A stretch of 37,087 nucleotides of DNA from Nitrosarchaeum sp. (GCA_023264875.1 JAHFUX010000004.1:49383-86469), one strand, 5' to 3'. Counted from the stretch's first letter, positions 25,877-33,441 are shown. Made by a program: numbers and translations. The notes: generated by a model not told the origin, from the letters alone.

Positions 25877-25937
25877 ATGCTTCATTACTCATAATCCTCA
25901 TCAAACATCAGACGGCTTTTCCGCTCATCATCAGCAC
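25877..25937 (-). ncRNA. Candidate box C/D guide sRNA predicted to methylate C34 of elongator tRNA-Met
   Basis: Read 5' to 3' on the minus strand: a five-base stem strand (25937-25933), one bulged G, box C ATGATGA (25931-25925), a 13-nt guide (25924-25912), box D' CTGA (25911-25908), a 3-nt spacer, box C' TTGATGA (25904-25898), a 12-nt guide (25897-25886), box D ATGA (25885-25882) and the closing stem strand AGCAT (25881-25877), which pairs with GTGCT. The layout fits a C/D kink-turn, although box D departs from CTGA at its first base. The second guide is complementary to ACTCATAATCC, the anticodon loop of tRNA-Met(CAU), and the D+5 rule selects C34. A TATA-like TAAAATAA lies about 26 bp upstream. 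Confidence 0.75.
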
Positions 25938-26201
25938 CCATACTAACTTTGAATATACATTATTTTAGCTGTGAGTGTTATTTGCATATTCATGTTGTAA
26001 CGTAAATTATCGGCAAACATGTCCTTGTAACCACTATACAGAGGTCAAATATATCCCATAATGCAAAATCTAGTAACCATTGGATTATGACAAATGAGAT
26101 ACTTGTACATTGGTCATTAAATAAAACCTAAATTTTATAAAAAGTGTAAATTCAAACTAGATGATAATTTAATGTCTAGAATTTAATAATTTTAGATTTG
26201 A
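25938..26201. other. AT-rich intergenic region between antiporter and C/D sRNA
   Basis: About 260 bases without a convincing gene. It holds the likely sRNA promoter near 25958-25967 and a TCTAGA-containing short inverted repeat near 26158-26180 close to the antiporter stop. I see no credible ORF, tRNA or further guide RNA here. Confidence 0.5.
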
Positions 26202-27368
26202 TCATTCATAGACTTCAACTGTCTTTATCCCTTTTTTTGCCATCATTACGCCAATAAATGTGGTCAATACCACAACCATTCCAACTATTGGAAACAACAT
26301 GTCACTTATCACACCAAGATCTTTTCCTGTTTTTAATACAATAAATGAAAACTCACCAAGCGATGCCATGCTTAGACCTATTGCAAGTGCATATTGTTTA
26401 CCAGTACCAAATAATCTCACTCCAGTATAGACCCCAACTATTTTTCCTAATATTGTCACAGCAGTAATTACTACAACCGGAATCCAAAAGGTTCCAATTG
26501 CAGACAGATTCATCAAAGCGCCAATTGTTACAAAAAATATTGCAACAAAGACTTCTCTGATAGGTGTGATCAAAGTAGATATGTCATCAGAGAACTTGGA
26601 TCCTGCAATTATCACACCTGCCAAAAATGCACCTGTTGCCGCAGAAAATCCTAAATTATACGTCAGAAATGATAATCCAAATGCCAATCCCAATGCAAAT
26701 GTAATGGTAATTTCAAATCGTTCAAGTTTTGCAATTAGATTGAACAGTTTTGGAACAAGCAAGATTCCAAGTGTAAGTGTAGCTGCAAAAAATATACCAA
26801 TCTTTGCAATTGTCCATATCAATACTGAAAATTCAAAGGAACCAGTTACTATTCCAGAATGCATTGTGCTAATCATCACTATTGCAATAATATCTTCAAT
26901 TACCAGTACACCTGTCAATAACAATCCAGATGTAGTTTCCATACTACCTCTGTCTTCTAGTACTTTGATGATTACTGCCGTAGAGCTTATTGATAATGCA
27001 GCTGCCAAAAACATAGAATCATAAAAGTTCCATCCAAACAATGTTCCTATTGTAAAACCTATACCAAGCATCACTAACACTTCAATTACTGCAATTGTAA
27101 TTCCTACTTTTCCCACTCCACGTAATTTTGATAGTGGAAATGATAACCCCACACCAAATAACAGTAAGACAATTGCAACATCAGAAAAATTATTTAGCAT
27201 TTCAATATTTTTGATAAGACCAAATGGCCCAAATGGACCAATCAAAATACCAGCAGCAAGAAAACCAAGAATTAATGGTTGTTTAAGGATATACGCTAAA
27301 GCTCCTACTGCGGCACATGCAATAAGCAAAAAAGCTAAATCCCCAAGGAGTTCAATTCCGATGTTCAT
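26202..27368 (-). CDS. Cation/proton antiporter, CPA2 (KefB/NapA-like) family
   Basis: A 388-residue integral membrane protein with about 12 hydrophobic segments, the typical CPA2 membrane domain. Conserved Gly-rich stretches include FLAAGILIGPFGPFG near the N terminus and SISSTAVIIKVLEDRG in the middle. The segment SAATGAFLAGVIIAGS lies in the second half. There is no C-terminal TrkA-N/RCK domain, so gating by nucleotides or glutathione is not expected. It probably exchanges Na+ or K+ for H+. It is monocistronic by spacing. Confidence 0.9.
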   Translation of the reverse strand: MNIGIELLGDLAFLLIACAAVGALAYILKQPLILGFLAAGILIGPFGPFGLIKNIEMLNNFSDVAIVLLLFGVGLSFPLSKLRGVGKVGITIAVIEVLVMLGIGFTIGTLFGWNFYDSMFLAAALSISSTAVIIKVLEDRGSMETTSGLLLTGVLVIEDIIAIVMISTMHSGIVTGSFEFSVLIWTIAKIGIFFAATLTLGILLVPKLFNLIAKLERFEITITFALGLAFGLSFLTYNLGFSAATGAFLAGVIIAGSKFSDDISTLITPIREVFVAIFFVTIGALMNLSAIGTFWIPVVVITAVTILGKIVGVYTGVRLFGTGKQYALAIGLSMASLGEFSFIVLKTGKDLGVISDMLFPIVGMVVVLTTFIGVMMAKKGIKTVEVYE

Positions 27369-27566
27369 GAATTCTAATTACCAATAATTAATTTTGGTTT
27401 ACAAGTACATTATGAGATGTCAAAATTACTTTGCTGCCAACGTGTATTTTTTCTACTTTTCAGCATTCCCATAATAAAACAATATCCAGATACTATAACA
27501 ATGCAGAATGCAAGATTTGGAGATGAATTAATAGTTAAAATGAATATATCTATAATTATTCTAGAG

Positions 27567-27977
27567 CTAATTTTTTATTCGCATAATTTTGGTTCGACCC
27601 ATTACTTTCCAATATTCAACATTTTGTCCATTTTCAATTGTTCCATTTATTTCAGCATCAACTAAAGTGACATCAATTGTCTCAAAAGTTTCTGAATCCA
27701 TAATTTGGATAGTTTCACCAATAATGGAGATGATCTGACCCATTCTCTTGTCTATTAGTGGGATATGCACTTGCATGCTAACAGGTCCGACATGGGGTCT
27801 GGATTTACCATCAAATACACCTACACCTACAATTCTAGCCTTTGCTGCACCGTGTTTTCCAGGTTTAGATGTATCATATTCAGTAATCCTACAAGCCTCA
27901 CCATCGGGTTGATCAGAGACGGGCAATAGAATGTATGAACCAATTTTTAATGAACCAAGATCAGCAGGTTTGCTCAT
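27567..27977 (-). CDS. Translation factor aIF5A
   Basis: A 136-residue aIF5A. The hypusination loop TSKPGKHG places the modified lysine at Lys41. The N-terminal SH3-like domain and C-terminal OB fold (MGQIISIIGETIQIMD) are both present. It promotes peptide-bond formation at difficult sequences. The start is ATG 27977. It follows the unknown 28012-28680 gene by 34 bases on the same strand and may share its transcript. Confidence 0.96.
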   Translation of the reverse strand: MSKPADLGSLKIGSYILLPVSDQPDGEACRITEYDTSKPGKHGAAKARIVGVGVFDGKSRPHVGPVSMQVHIPLIDKRMGQIISIIGETIQIMDSETFETIDVTLVDAEINGTIENGQNVEYWKVMGRTKIMRIKN

Positions 27978-28011
27978 GAAGAAGCAGGTTTTAGTCGAAT
28001 ATTTAACTTTT

Positions 28012-28680
28012 CTATTTTAGCTTTTCTAGAATTGAGAGACTTAACAAATTAGTCATTGTCAAACCTTTTCTATTTACATCGCGTTTAGTTTGATCACAAT
28101 ATTTCTTTACACTCTGATGACTCTTTGCACTTGCAACCTCAATGATCACAATATTTTCAGCATATGGAAAAGTAAATTTTGAAGGCAGCAAACAAAAGGA
28201 GGTCATATGTCCCAGTCCACCAATTCTGACTTTGTCTCGTTTCAATAAAATATTTGCAACTTCTTGTAAATCTTCAGACTCACCATATTCCAAATAATAG
28301 ATAGTAACAAAATTTGTTTCTCCAGATACTTCTCTTTGAAATAATTCGTCGGTAATATTGAAAACAAATGATGTCTTGTCTTGGTTGTGTATGGTTAGAT
28401 CGTCTGATATGTGTTGACTATCTTTGAATTTTCCCAAGATATAATGATTAGTCGAATCAGAAAAATACGGTTTACTAGCATCAGAAAATGTTCCGGTTAC
28501 AAAATATAATGATTCGATGTTGTTTGAAAACATCCAAGATTCTTTTAATTTAGCAGATTCTAGATTGTGCAGATAAGGTGCGCATACATAGCCAGAATAA
28601 GACAACTGTTGCTCAGACACTACTACATTTCCTTGAAATATGGTATTTATGCGTATCAAAGTAGTACGATCAGCAATCAA
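28012..28680 (-). CDS. Conserved-looking protein of unknown function
   Basis: A 222-residue soluble protein with a mixed alpha/beta pattern. It starts with TTG at 28680, supported by a TATA-like element 26 bp upstream. The C-terminal half has the ordered segment DKVRIGGLGHMTSFCLLPSK and a Lys/Arg-rich helix. No transmembrane segment, signal peptide or known catalytic motif is visible. It shares an intergenic promoter region with the divergent tRNA-Tyr gene and precedes aIF5A. I do not recognise the family. Confidence 0.72.
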   Translation of the reverse strand: MIADRTTLIRINTIFQGNVVVSEQQLSYSGYVCAPYLHNLESAKLKESWMFSNNIESLYFVTGTFSDASKPYFSDSTNHYILGKFKDSQHISDDLTIHNQDKTSFVFNITDELFQREVSGETNFVTIYYLEYGESEDLQEVANILLKRDKVRIGGLGHMTSFCLLPSKFTFPYAENIVIIEVASAKSHQSVKKYCDQTKRDVNRKGLTMTNLLSLSILEKLK

Positions 28681-28699
28681 ATCATCATACCTTCGATAG

Positions 28700-28712
28700 T
28701 TTTTTAATACTA
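28700..28712. promoter_or_regulatory. Shared TATA element between tRNA-Tyr and the 28680 gene
   Basis: The AT-rich GTTTTTTAATAC stretch is centred near 28706. It is 26 bp from the tRNA 5' end at 28732 on the plus strand and 26 bp from the TTG at 28680 on the minus strand. It can serve as TATA box in both directions. Confidence 0.5.
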
Positions 28713-28731
28713 GAACACTTCGTTTTTTTGT

Positions 28732-28858
28732 CCCAAGCTAGCTCAGCCTGGTAGAGCTTCCGGCTGTAGTTGTCGGCTTACGATGGCTGACCGAATAACA
28801 GCATATCAGGCATACAGAAACCGGGTTGTCGAAGGTTCAATTCCTTCGCTTGGGACCA
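28732..28858 (+). tRNA. tRNA-Tyr (GTA) with intron and encoded CCA
   Basis: The acceptor stem CCCAAGC/GCTTGGG, D-stem GCTC/GAGC, anticodon stem TCCGG/CCGGG (one wobble) and T-stem GAAGG/CCTTC all form. The anticodon is GTA at 28766-28768. The C1:G72 pair and A73 are the archaeal tRNA-Tyr identity elements. The 3' CCA is encoded (28856-28858). A 50-base intron interrupts the gene after position 37. A T7 tract follows directly. Confidence 0.96.
28770..28819 (+). other. tRNA-Tyr intron (canonical 37/38 position)
   Basis: The intron lies between G37 (28769) and A38 (28820). A bulge-helix-bulge is formed by CTGT in the exon with ACAG in the intron, flanked by three-base bulges AG^T and AA^A, so the archaeal tRNA endonuclease should cut here. 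Inside the intron GTCGGC (28772-28777) can pair with GCTGAC (28786-28791). Confidence 0.85.
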
Positions 28859-28861
28859 CAG

Positions 28862-28868
28862 TTTTTTT
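28862..28868 (+). terminator. T7 tract after tRNA-Tyr
   Basis: Seven consecutive T residues start four bases after the CCA end, a typical archaeal terminator for a stable RNA. Confidence 0.6.
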
Positions 28869-28949
28869 ATAAATTGCTAAAAATAATAAAAAATAGACTA
28901 ATTTAAGAAAACAATGTTGAACTCTTAAATTAATAAAAAGATCTATTGT

Positions 28950-29141
28950 CTATGCTGTTTTTTTGACTTTTTGAGCAGCTGGTCCTTTTTGACCTTCACC
29001 GACTACAAACTCGACTTTATCGCCTTCATTGATGAATCCATCAACATCTGATTTGTGAACGAATAGATCGTCACCAGATTCTCTTTCGATAAAACCAAAG
29101 CCTTTTGTGCGGTTGAACCACTTTACTGTGCCTTGTTCCAT
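28950..29141 (-). CDS. Cold-shock domain protein
   Basis: A 63-residue single cold-shock domain. The RNA-binding motifs KGFGFI and DDLFVHKSD are intact. The start is the ATG at 29141: the family begins here, and a TATA box lies 28 bp upstream, whereas the longer frame would begin upstream of that TATA box. The protein binds single-stranded nucleic acids and is likely an RNA chaperone. Such bacterial-type proteins are uncommon in archaea outside mesophilic groups and were probably acquired by ancient transfer. Confidence 0.94.
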   Translation of the reverse strand: MEQGTVKWFNRTKGFGFIERESGDDLFVHKSDVDGFINEGDKVEFVVGEGQKGPAAQKVKKTA

Positions 29142-29165
29142 TTGATGTTTACAAGAATTATTCCG

Positions 29166-29173
29166 TATATTAA
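29166..29173 (-). promoter_or_regulatory. TATA box fixing the cold-shock gene start
   Basis: Minus-strand TTAATATA is centred 28 bp before the ATG at 29141. Confidence 0.5.
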
Positions 29174-29252
29174 GATAAGTTATCAAAATAGATCTAACAA
29201 ATGATAATCATGCGCAACCCAATCCAGGTTCGCAATATCAGTCAAAGGAAGT

Positions 29253-29564
29253 TTAGAAGTCTTTTGGAATATGATTATTGTCTTTTAGCCATTCCATTTG
29301 AGGTAAAGTGAATCTCCAAACAATATCACCTCGCTCATTCTCTTTAAAATCCCAAGGTGCAATTATGACTATATCGTTATCACGTATCCATACTCTACGC
29401 TTTAATTTTCCCCTAATTCTACCTCTTCTAGTAAGACCATCAGTACATTTTACCATGACATTTTCTCCTCCAAGCATTTTTAGGACTCTGCCAAAAAGTT
29501 CGCCCTCTTCGGGTAAACGCATTTCTTTTAAATCACTTTCATTTTTGACTTGACGCTTACCCAT
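29253..29564 (-). CDS. Translation initiation factor aIF1A
   Basis: A 103-residue S1/OB-fold factor of the eIF1A family. The central GENVMVKCTDGLTRRGRIRGK segment and RVWIRDNDIVIIAPW are diagnostic. It binds the small-subunit A site during initiation. It starts at ATG 29564; a TATA-like GTTATATG about 25 bp upstream is embedded in an inverted repeat. Confidence 0.95.
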   Translation of the reverse strand: MGKRQVKNESDLKEMRLPEEGELFGRVLKMLGGENVMVKCTDGLTRRGRIRGKLKRRVWIRDNDIVIIAPWDFKENERGDIVWRFTLPQMEWLKDNNHIPKDF

Positions 29565-29576
29565 ATAGCATACAAT

Positions 29577-29598
29577 ACAGTTATGAGCATATAACTGT
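29577..29598 (-). promoter_or_regulatory. Inverted repeat overlapping the aIF1A TATA box
   Basis: ACAGTTAT (29577-29584) and ATAACTGT (29591-29598) are perfect eight-base inverted repeats with a six-base spacer. The TATA-like element for the gene at 29564 lies within them, so a protein bound here would block the promoter. No regulator is known to me. Confidence 0.4.
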
Positions 29599-29683
29599 GG
29601 GGATTATTAGAATAAAAAGATCATAATTTTTATAAAATATGATACTTCCAATGAATTTTATTTGTAGTGAATAAAAATAACAT

Positions 29684-30247
29684 GTGGAATTTAGATGTAT
29701 ACAGGATTGTTCTCAGTGCTGCATTGAAAGAGAATATTATCCAACCAAAAAATTTGGAAAAATTGGAGTTCTCATACTACCTGAGGAAAAAGAAAGGATA
29801 GAACAACTTGCAAAAATAAACGGGTTAGAAATAACAATTTTACCAAGAATTGGAATATCTGAAAAAAAGGATTCTAGTCCGACAAAAATATTAGCATATC
29901 AATTAATGGGGATAGAACAAAATGGAAACACATGCCCTTTTCTAGATACAGAAACATCATCTAGATCACCACATGGAGGATTTCCTTGTAAAATATACAA
30001 TAATCGACCTCTTGCATGTATGACTTATCCATTAATAGAATCAGAACCTATAACACTTGATCAGAAATGTAAGTTTTGTAAAGAACATAACTCTGCGGAT
30101 CAAAATTTAAATTCGGAAATAGAATCACTGTTAAAAATTAAAACAAAAATGACTACAGACGCTCCTTTCATATGGAGATTTGCCACTGGAGTGGGGGAAG
30201 AATCAGATAAAAACCAAATAAAAACAGGTTGGATTTTAGAAGAATAA
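29684..30247 (+). CDS. YkgJ-like CxxC cluster protein
   Basis: A 187-residue protein of the YkgJ/UPF0153 group, annotated as putative zinc- or iron-chelating (Fe-S oxidoreductase-like). The N terminus has C5, C9, C12 and C13 (CIQDCSQCC). CPFLD, PCKIYNNRPLAC and CKFC follow, giving the conserved eight or more cysteines. It starts with GTG, with a TATA-like ATTTTATT about 25 bp upstream. Activity in the family is not established. Confidence 0.87.
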   Translation: MEFRCIQDCSQCCIEREYYPTKKFGKIGVLILPEEKERIEQLAKINGLEITILPRIGISEKKDSSPTKILAYQLMGIEQNGNTCPFLDTETSSRSPHGGFPCKIYNNRPLACMTYPLIESEPITLDQKCKFCKEHNSADQNLNSEIESLLKIKTKMTTDAPFIWRFATGVGEESDKNQIKTGWILEE

Positions 30248-30251
30248 CTGA

Positions 30252-30268
30252 AAAAATTCATAATTTTT
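30252..30268 (+). terminator. AT hairpin ending in T5 after the YkgJ-like gene
   Basis: AAAAATT and AATTTTT flank a three-base CAT loop just after the stop, giving an A/T stem that ends in five T residues. It could act as a weak archaeal terminator. Confidence 0.35.
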
Positions 30269-30324
30269 GAAAGAACGTAATAATTGAAGCAAAAATTCAA
30301 AAGCATGTAAAATATCTTTATGTT

Positions 30325-30825
30325 ATGAGTGATGATGCATGGTCAAATTTAGACAAAGTGGATCAGAAAATTATAGAAATACTCAACAGCAATGCAAGAA
30401 CCCCATCAAAAGATATTGCAGCTGAATTAAAAAAATCAGGACACGATGTATCAGATAGAACAATTAGGAAAAGAATAGAAAGACTGGAAAAAAGTGGCAT
30501 CATCAAAGGATACAGAGCGGTACTAACAGATGTTTCAGGAATTAATGAATACCAAATCATATTAATGAAATTAAAACCATCAAAATCACTAGAGGCAGTC
30601 AAGAATTCAATTAAAGAGTTCATCACAAAATTAGACAATTATCTTCTTGTAGCAAACATGGAGGGAGAATGGAATATGCTCATAATAATTCAAATAGACT
30701 CAGCAAAAACAAATACACCACAAAAAATTGTTGAAAAATTTTCTGAGGAATTAATAGATTATAGAATTAATGAGATAGATATCAAAGATGTAAATATTTT
30801 GAATATGTCTTTATTGTTATTGTAA
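30325..30825 (+). CDS. Lrp/AsnC-family transcription regulator
   Basis: A 166-residue regulator. The N-terminal winged helix-turn-helix occupies residues 8-70, with recognition-helix region DVSDRTIRKRIERLEKSGII. The C-terminal half has the beta-alpha-beta pattern of the RAM effector-binding domain, rather divergent in sequence. Such proteins form octamers and respond to amino acids. The target is not readable. It converges with the receiver-domain gene and overlaps it by nine bases. Confidence 0.92.
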   Translation: MSDDAWSNLDKVDQKIIEILNSNARTPSKDIAAELKKSGHDVSDRTIRKRIERLEKSGIIKGYRAVLTDVSGINEYQIILMKLKPSKSLEAVKNSIKEFITKLDNYLLVANMEGEWNMLIIIQIDSAKTNTPQKIVEKFSEELIDYRINEIDIKDVNILNMSLLLL

Positions 30826-31575
30826 TAAAGAATATTCGGATTCGGCAATATTAACGGCATTTTTTATCTCATCAATAGTGAATGGCTTTTGAATAAATGC
30901 AACAACTCCCGAACTAATTGTTTTATTAACTCGTTTTGTGGTTTTCTCATCAGCTGTAATTACGATAATTTGTAAGTCTATTTTTTCTTTTAATAGTTTT
31001 GCAGCAATCTCATCACCATCAATATCAGGAAGCCCCATATCCAAGAGTATGATAGGTTGTTTGCTTTCAGAAAATAATTTTTGACACCCTTTAAGTCCAT
31101 CTTTACCATTCTCATAAACAAGAATTTCACTATACCCCAATTTCTCCACATAGTTTTGAAGTTTTATTGCTATTGCCTTACTATCATCAATTATAACGAT
31201 GGGTCTAGAAATTTCAATAGGTGAAGAAAGTATAGATTTGGCTTTTTGATATGAAATTTTTGCTTTGTCGTATTCACCAAGACTCAAAAAACATTTTGAT
31301 GCACAAAGTAATGCACCCTGAATATTTTTTGAATTTTTGGTTTTAGAGTATTGCAAAAAGAGATTACCTACTTGTTCAATTTCATCTTTAGATTCTTTTC
31401 CTTGTCTAGTTTTACATTCAGCTGCAAGCATATACAAGAGTGCAGATTTAAGATAATCAGTTTTTTTCATAGAATTTGCTTGATTAAGAAATAAATTATG
31501 AGCAGTGATGAATTGTTTATTTTTCAAATGTGTCAATGCTACCTCACAGTTAGTCTTTGAATCCAATACAGACAT
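30817..31575 (-). CDS. Response-regulator receiver domain with N-terminal TPR-like helices
   Basis: A 252-residue protein. Residues 1-115 form paired helices resembling tetratricopeptide repeats (for example ALLCASKCFLSLGEYDKAKISYQKAKS). Residues 125-245 are a CheY-like receiver with D130, D131, phospho-acceptor D179, T207 and K230 all in place. No DNA-binding output domain is present, so output is likely by protein contact through the helical part. No histidine kinase is in the window. ATG 31575 is the assumed start; a TTG at 31566 is possible. Confidence 0.88.
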   Translation of the reverse strand: MSVLDSKTNCEVALTHLKNKQFITAHNLFLNQANSMKKTDYLKSALLYMLAAECKTRQGKESKDEIEQVGNLFLQYSKTKNSKNIQGALLCASKCFLSLGEYDKAKISYQKAKSILSSPIEISRPIVIIDDSKAIAIKLQNYVEKLGYSEILVYENGKDGLKGCQKLFSESKQPIILLDMGLPDIDGDEIAAKLLKEKIDLQIIVITADEKTTKRVNKTISSGVVAFIQKPFTIDEIKNAVNIAESEYSLLQ

Positions 31576-31586
31576 ACAATTTTTTT

Positions 31587-31598
31587 ATGTTATAACAT
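31587..31598. promoter_or_regulatory. 12-bp perfect palindrome before the receiver gene
   Basis: ATGTTATAACAT is centred 18 bp before ATG 31575 and about 26 bp before the in-frame TTG at 31566. It may be a TATA box, an operator, or both. Confidence 0.35.
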
Positions 31599-31618
31599 TT
31601 TGGAGTAATGAGTTTTAA

Positions 31619-32671
31619 CTAAGGATTAATCACAGCACGACCAACAATTTTGCGTGCTTTAAGATCCTCCAAGGCGGAATTTGCAGCATCAAGAGAATAT
31701 CTTTTTGAAATCATTGGATTAATGATTCCTTTTCGGGCAAGATCTAATAATTCAATCATGTCATTATAATTTCCAGTATATGCACCTTGAATAGTAATAG
31801 ATTTGAGAGGAATTGTAACCAGAGATAATTCCATTGAACCACCAAACAGACCAACCAAGACAAGATTTCCACGCTTTCTTAGAACTGCCAACCCCATTTT
31901 TGCAGTAGGTGGAGCATTAACAAAATCCACAACACTGTCAGCGCCTTTACCATTACAAACTGAAATTATTTTTTGAGATGTTTCAGGATCTTTGGAGTTC
32001 ATTACAAAATCAGAACCCATTTCTTTTGCTATTTCCAATTTTTGATCATCTAGATCCACACAAATTATTTTGGATTTGGTGATAGCTTTTGCAATTTGTA
32101 CACCCATTAAACCTAATCCGCCAGCACCTATTATTACAAGAAATTCAGGAGAATTCTGATTTGATTTTTTAATTGCAGTGTAAGCTGTTAAGCCAGAACA
32201 AGCCAGAGAAGTAGCAGATTCTGGATCAATTCCATTTAATTTTGCCAAATATTTGAAATGAGGGACAAGAGAATATTCAGAATAACCGCCATCCTGAAAA
32301 ACACCGAGTGATTTTGGAGCATCACATAAATTTTCATTGTTAACTTTACAAGCAGGGCATTCGCCACAACCTATCCAAGGATAAACTAAAACTTGATCAC
32401 CTTTTGAAAAACCCTTGACATTATCTCCAAATTCTTCAACAGTACCAACAATTTCATGTCCAGGAGTAACAGGATACTTGACCCCTCTATCAGTAACTTT
32501 CATGAATTTACCATCGCCTAAATCATATCCACCTTCCCAAAGGTGCAAATCACTATGACATACACCTACGGCTTTGACTTTAACTAAGACCTGATTATCT
32601 TTAGGATGGGGGGTTTCTATTTCTACAACTTTCAATGGTTCGTTAGGAGCTATGATCCTAGCAGATTTCAT
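31619..32671 (-). CDS. Zinc-dependent alcohol dehydrogenase
   Basis: A 350-residue medium-chain dehydrogenase. Catalytic zinc ligands C38 and H72/E73 and the structural zinc cysteines C102, C105, C108 and C116 are present. The Rossmann motif GAGGLGLMG is in the middle, and an Asp at the end of the second strand (CVDLDD) indicates NAD(H). I start at ATG 32671, where the family begins and a TATA box lies 26 bp upstream. The substrate is a primary or secondary alcohol and is not specified by the sequence. Confidence 0.94.
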   Translation of the reverse strand: MKSARIIAPNEPLKVVEIETPHPKDNQVLVKVKAVGVCHSDLHLWEGGYDLGDGKFMKVTDRGVKYPVTPGHEIVGTVEEFGDNVKGFSKGDQVLVYPWIGCGECPACKVNNENLCDAPKSLGVFQDGGYSEYSLVPHFKYLAKLNGIDPESATSLACSGLTAYTAIKKSNQNSPEFLVIIGAGGLGLMGVQIAKAITKSKIICVDLDDQKLEIAKEMGSDFVMNSKDPETSQKIISVCNGKGADSVVDFVNAPPTAKMGLAVLRKRGNLVLVGLFGGSMELSLVTIPLKSITIQGAYTGNYNDMIELLDLARKGIINPMISKRYSLDAANSALEDLKARKIVGRAVINP

Positions 32672-32693
32672 AAATTGATAATTCAGTCTTAAC

Positions 32694-32700
32694 AATATAA
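32694..32700 (-). promoter_or_regulatory. TATA box fixing the alcohol dehydrogenase start
   Basis: Minus-strand TTATATT is centred 26 bp before the ATG at 32671. It lies inside the longer frame's extra N-terminal codons, arguing against that longer start. Confidence 0.5.
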
Positions 32701-32766
32701 GAGTTGACTGGATATGAGAAAAAAATAGAGCCATTAGATATTATTGAATAAAAAAAGAATTAATCT

Positions 32767-33441
32767 GTGAGCGAAGAACAAACCCCAAATAGCATTTCGC
32801 AAGCACCAGTAAATATTCTATTTAATCCCACTTCGATTGCTAAAAAAGATGTTTGGGATATTGACCTTATTCAAATTCTAGATTTATTAATAAAAATTCT
32901 TGAAAAAAGTGGAAAAAAAGATCTGCGAGTTGCAGGAATGGCAGCATTGTCATCTTCATTAATTTATAGAATGAAGGTGGAAAGTATTTTTGCACTGCAA
33001 CGCGCTGCAATGGAAAAAAAACCAATCAGACAAAGAATGGATGTAGATATAGAGTTAATCGACATACCATATAGACATGAATCAACTTATCCTGTTTCAC
33101 TAGATGATTTGTTAGGATTATTACAAAATTTAATTGGCACAATAGCCAATCCACAATCCAGAAGAAACAAGCTAGAAATAGAACCTATTGAAGCCCCTAA
33201 TTTTCAAGAATACTTTATTTCGCTTGAAAACATAATTGGAAAATACGAAGATTTGATCATTAGAAAAATTTCAAATGCAGGATATGGCATGCTTCAAGAC
33301 ATCATAAAAGATCTTGATGAAATAGATTCGATTAGGTGCTTTTTTGCAATATTGTTTTTGGCCAGAGATGAAAAAGTAGAATTAGAACAAATAGAAAAAG
33401 ACATCAAAATTACTTTGATAAAAGAGAAGTTAACAATCTGA
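32767..33441 (+). CDS. scpA: Segregation and condensation protein ScpA (kleisin)
   Basis: A 224-residue kleisin. The N-terminal helix region (WDIDLIQILDLLIKILEKSGKK) contacts the SMC neck, and the C-terminal winged helix (residues about 165-224) binds the SMC head. It bridges SMC dimers in chromosome condensation. It starts with GTG. ScpB follows after 54 bases. The SMC subunit is not in the window. Confidence 0.9.
   Translation: MSEEQTPNSISQAPVNILFNPTSIAKKDVWDIDLIQILDLLIKILEKSGKKDLRVAGMAALSSSLIYRMKVESIFALQRAAMEKKPIRQRMDVDIELIDIPYRHESTYPVSLDDLLGLLQNLIGTIANPQSRRNKLEIEPIEAPNFQEYFISLENIIGKYEDLIIRKISNAGYGMLQDIIKDLDEIDSIRCFFAILFLARDEKVELEQIEKDIKITLIKEKLTI

Noticed and set aside
25911-25927. CGG-loop-CCG hairpin as a rho-independent terminator
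   Set aside because: The T run is only four long and lies in the loop, and the region is better explained as guide plus boxes of the C/D sRNA.
27417-27665. 82-residue plus-strand frame between the antiporter and aIF5A
   Set aside because: It overlaps the aIF5A 3' end, has no promoter at the right distance and no recognisable domain.
28660-28690. Possible second C/D sRNA (ATGATGA ... CTGA on the minus strand)
   Set aside because: The C to D' spacing is only eight bases, no C' or closing stem is present, and the motif overlaps the start of the 28680 gene.
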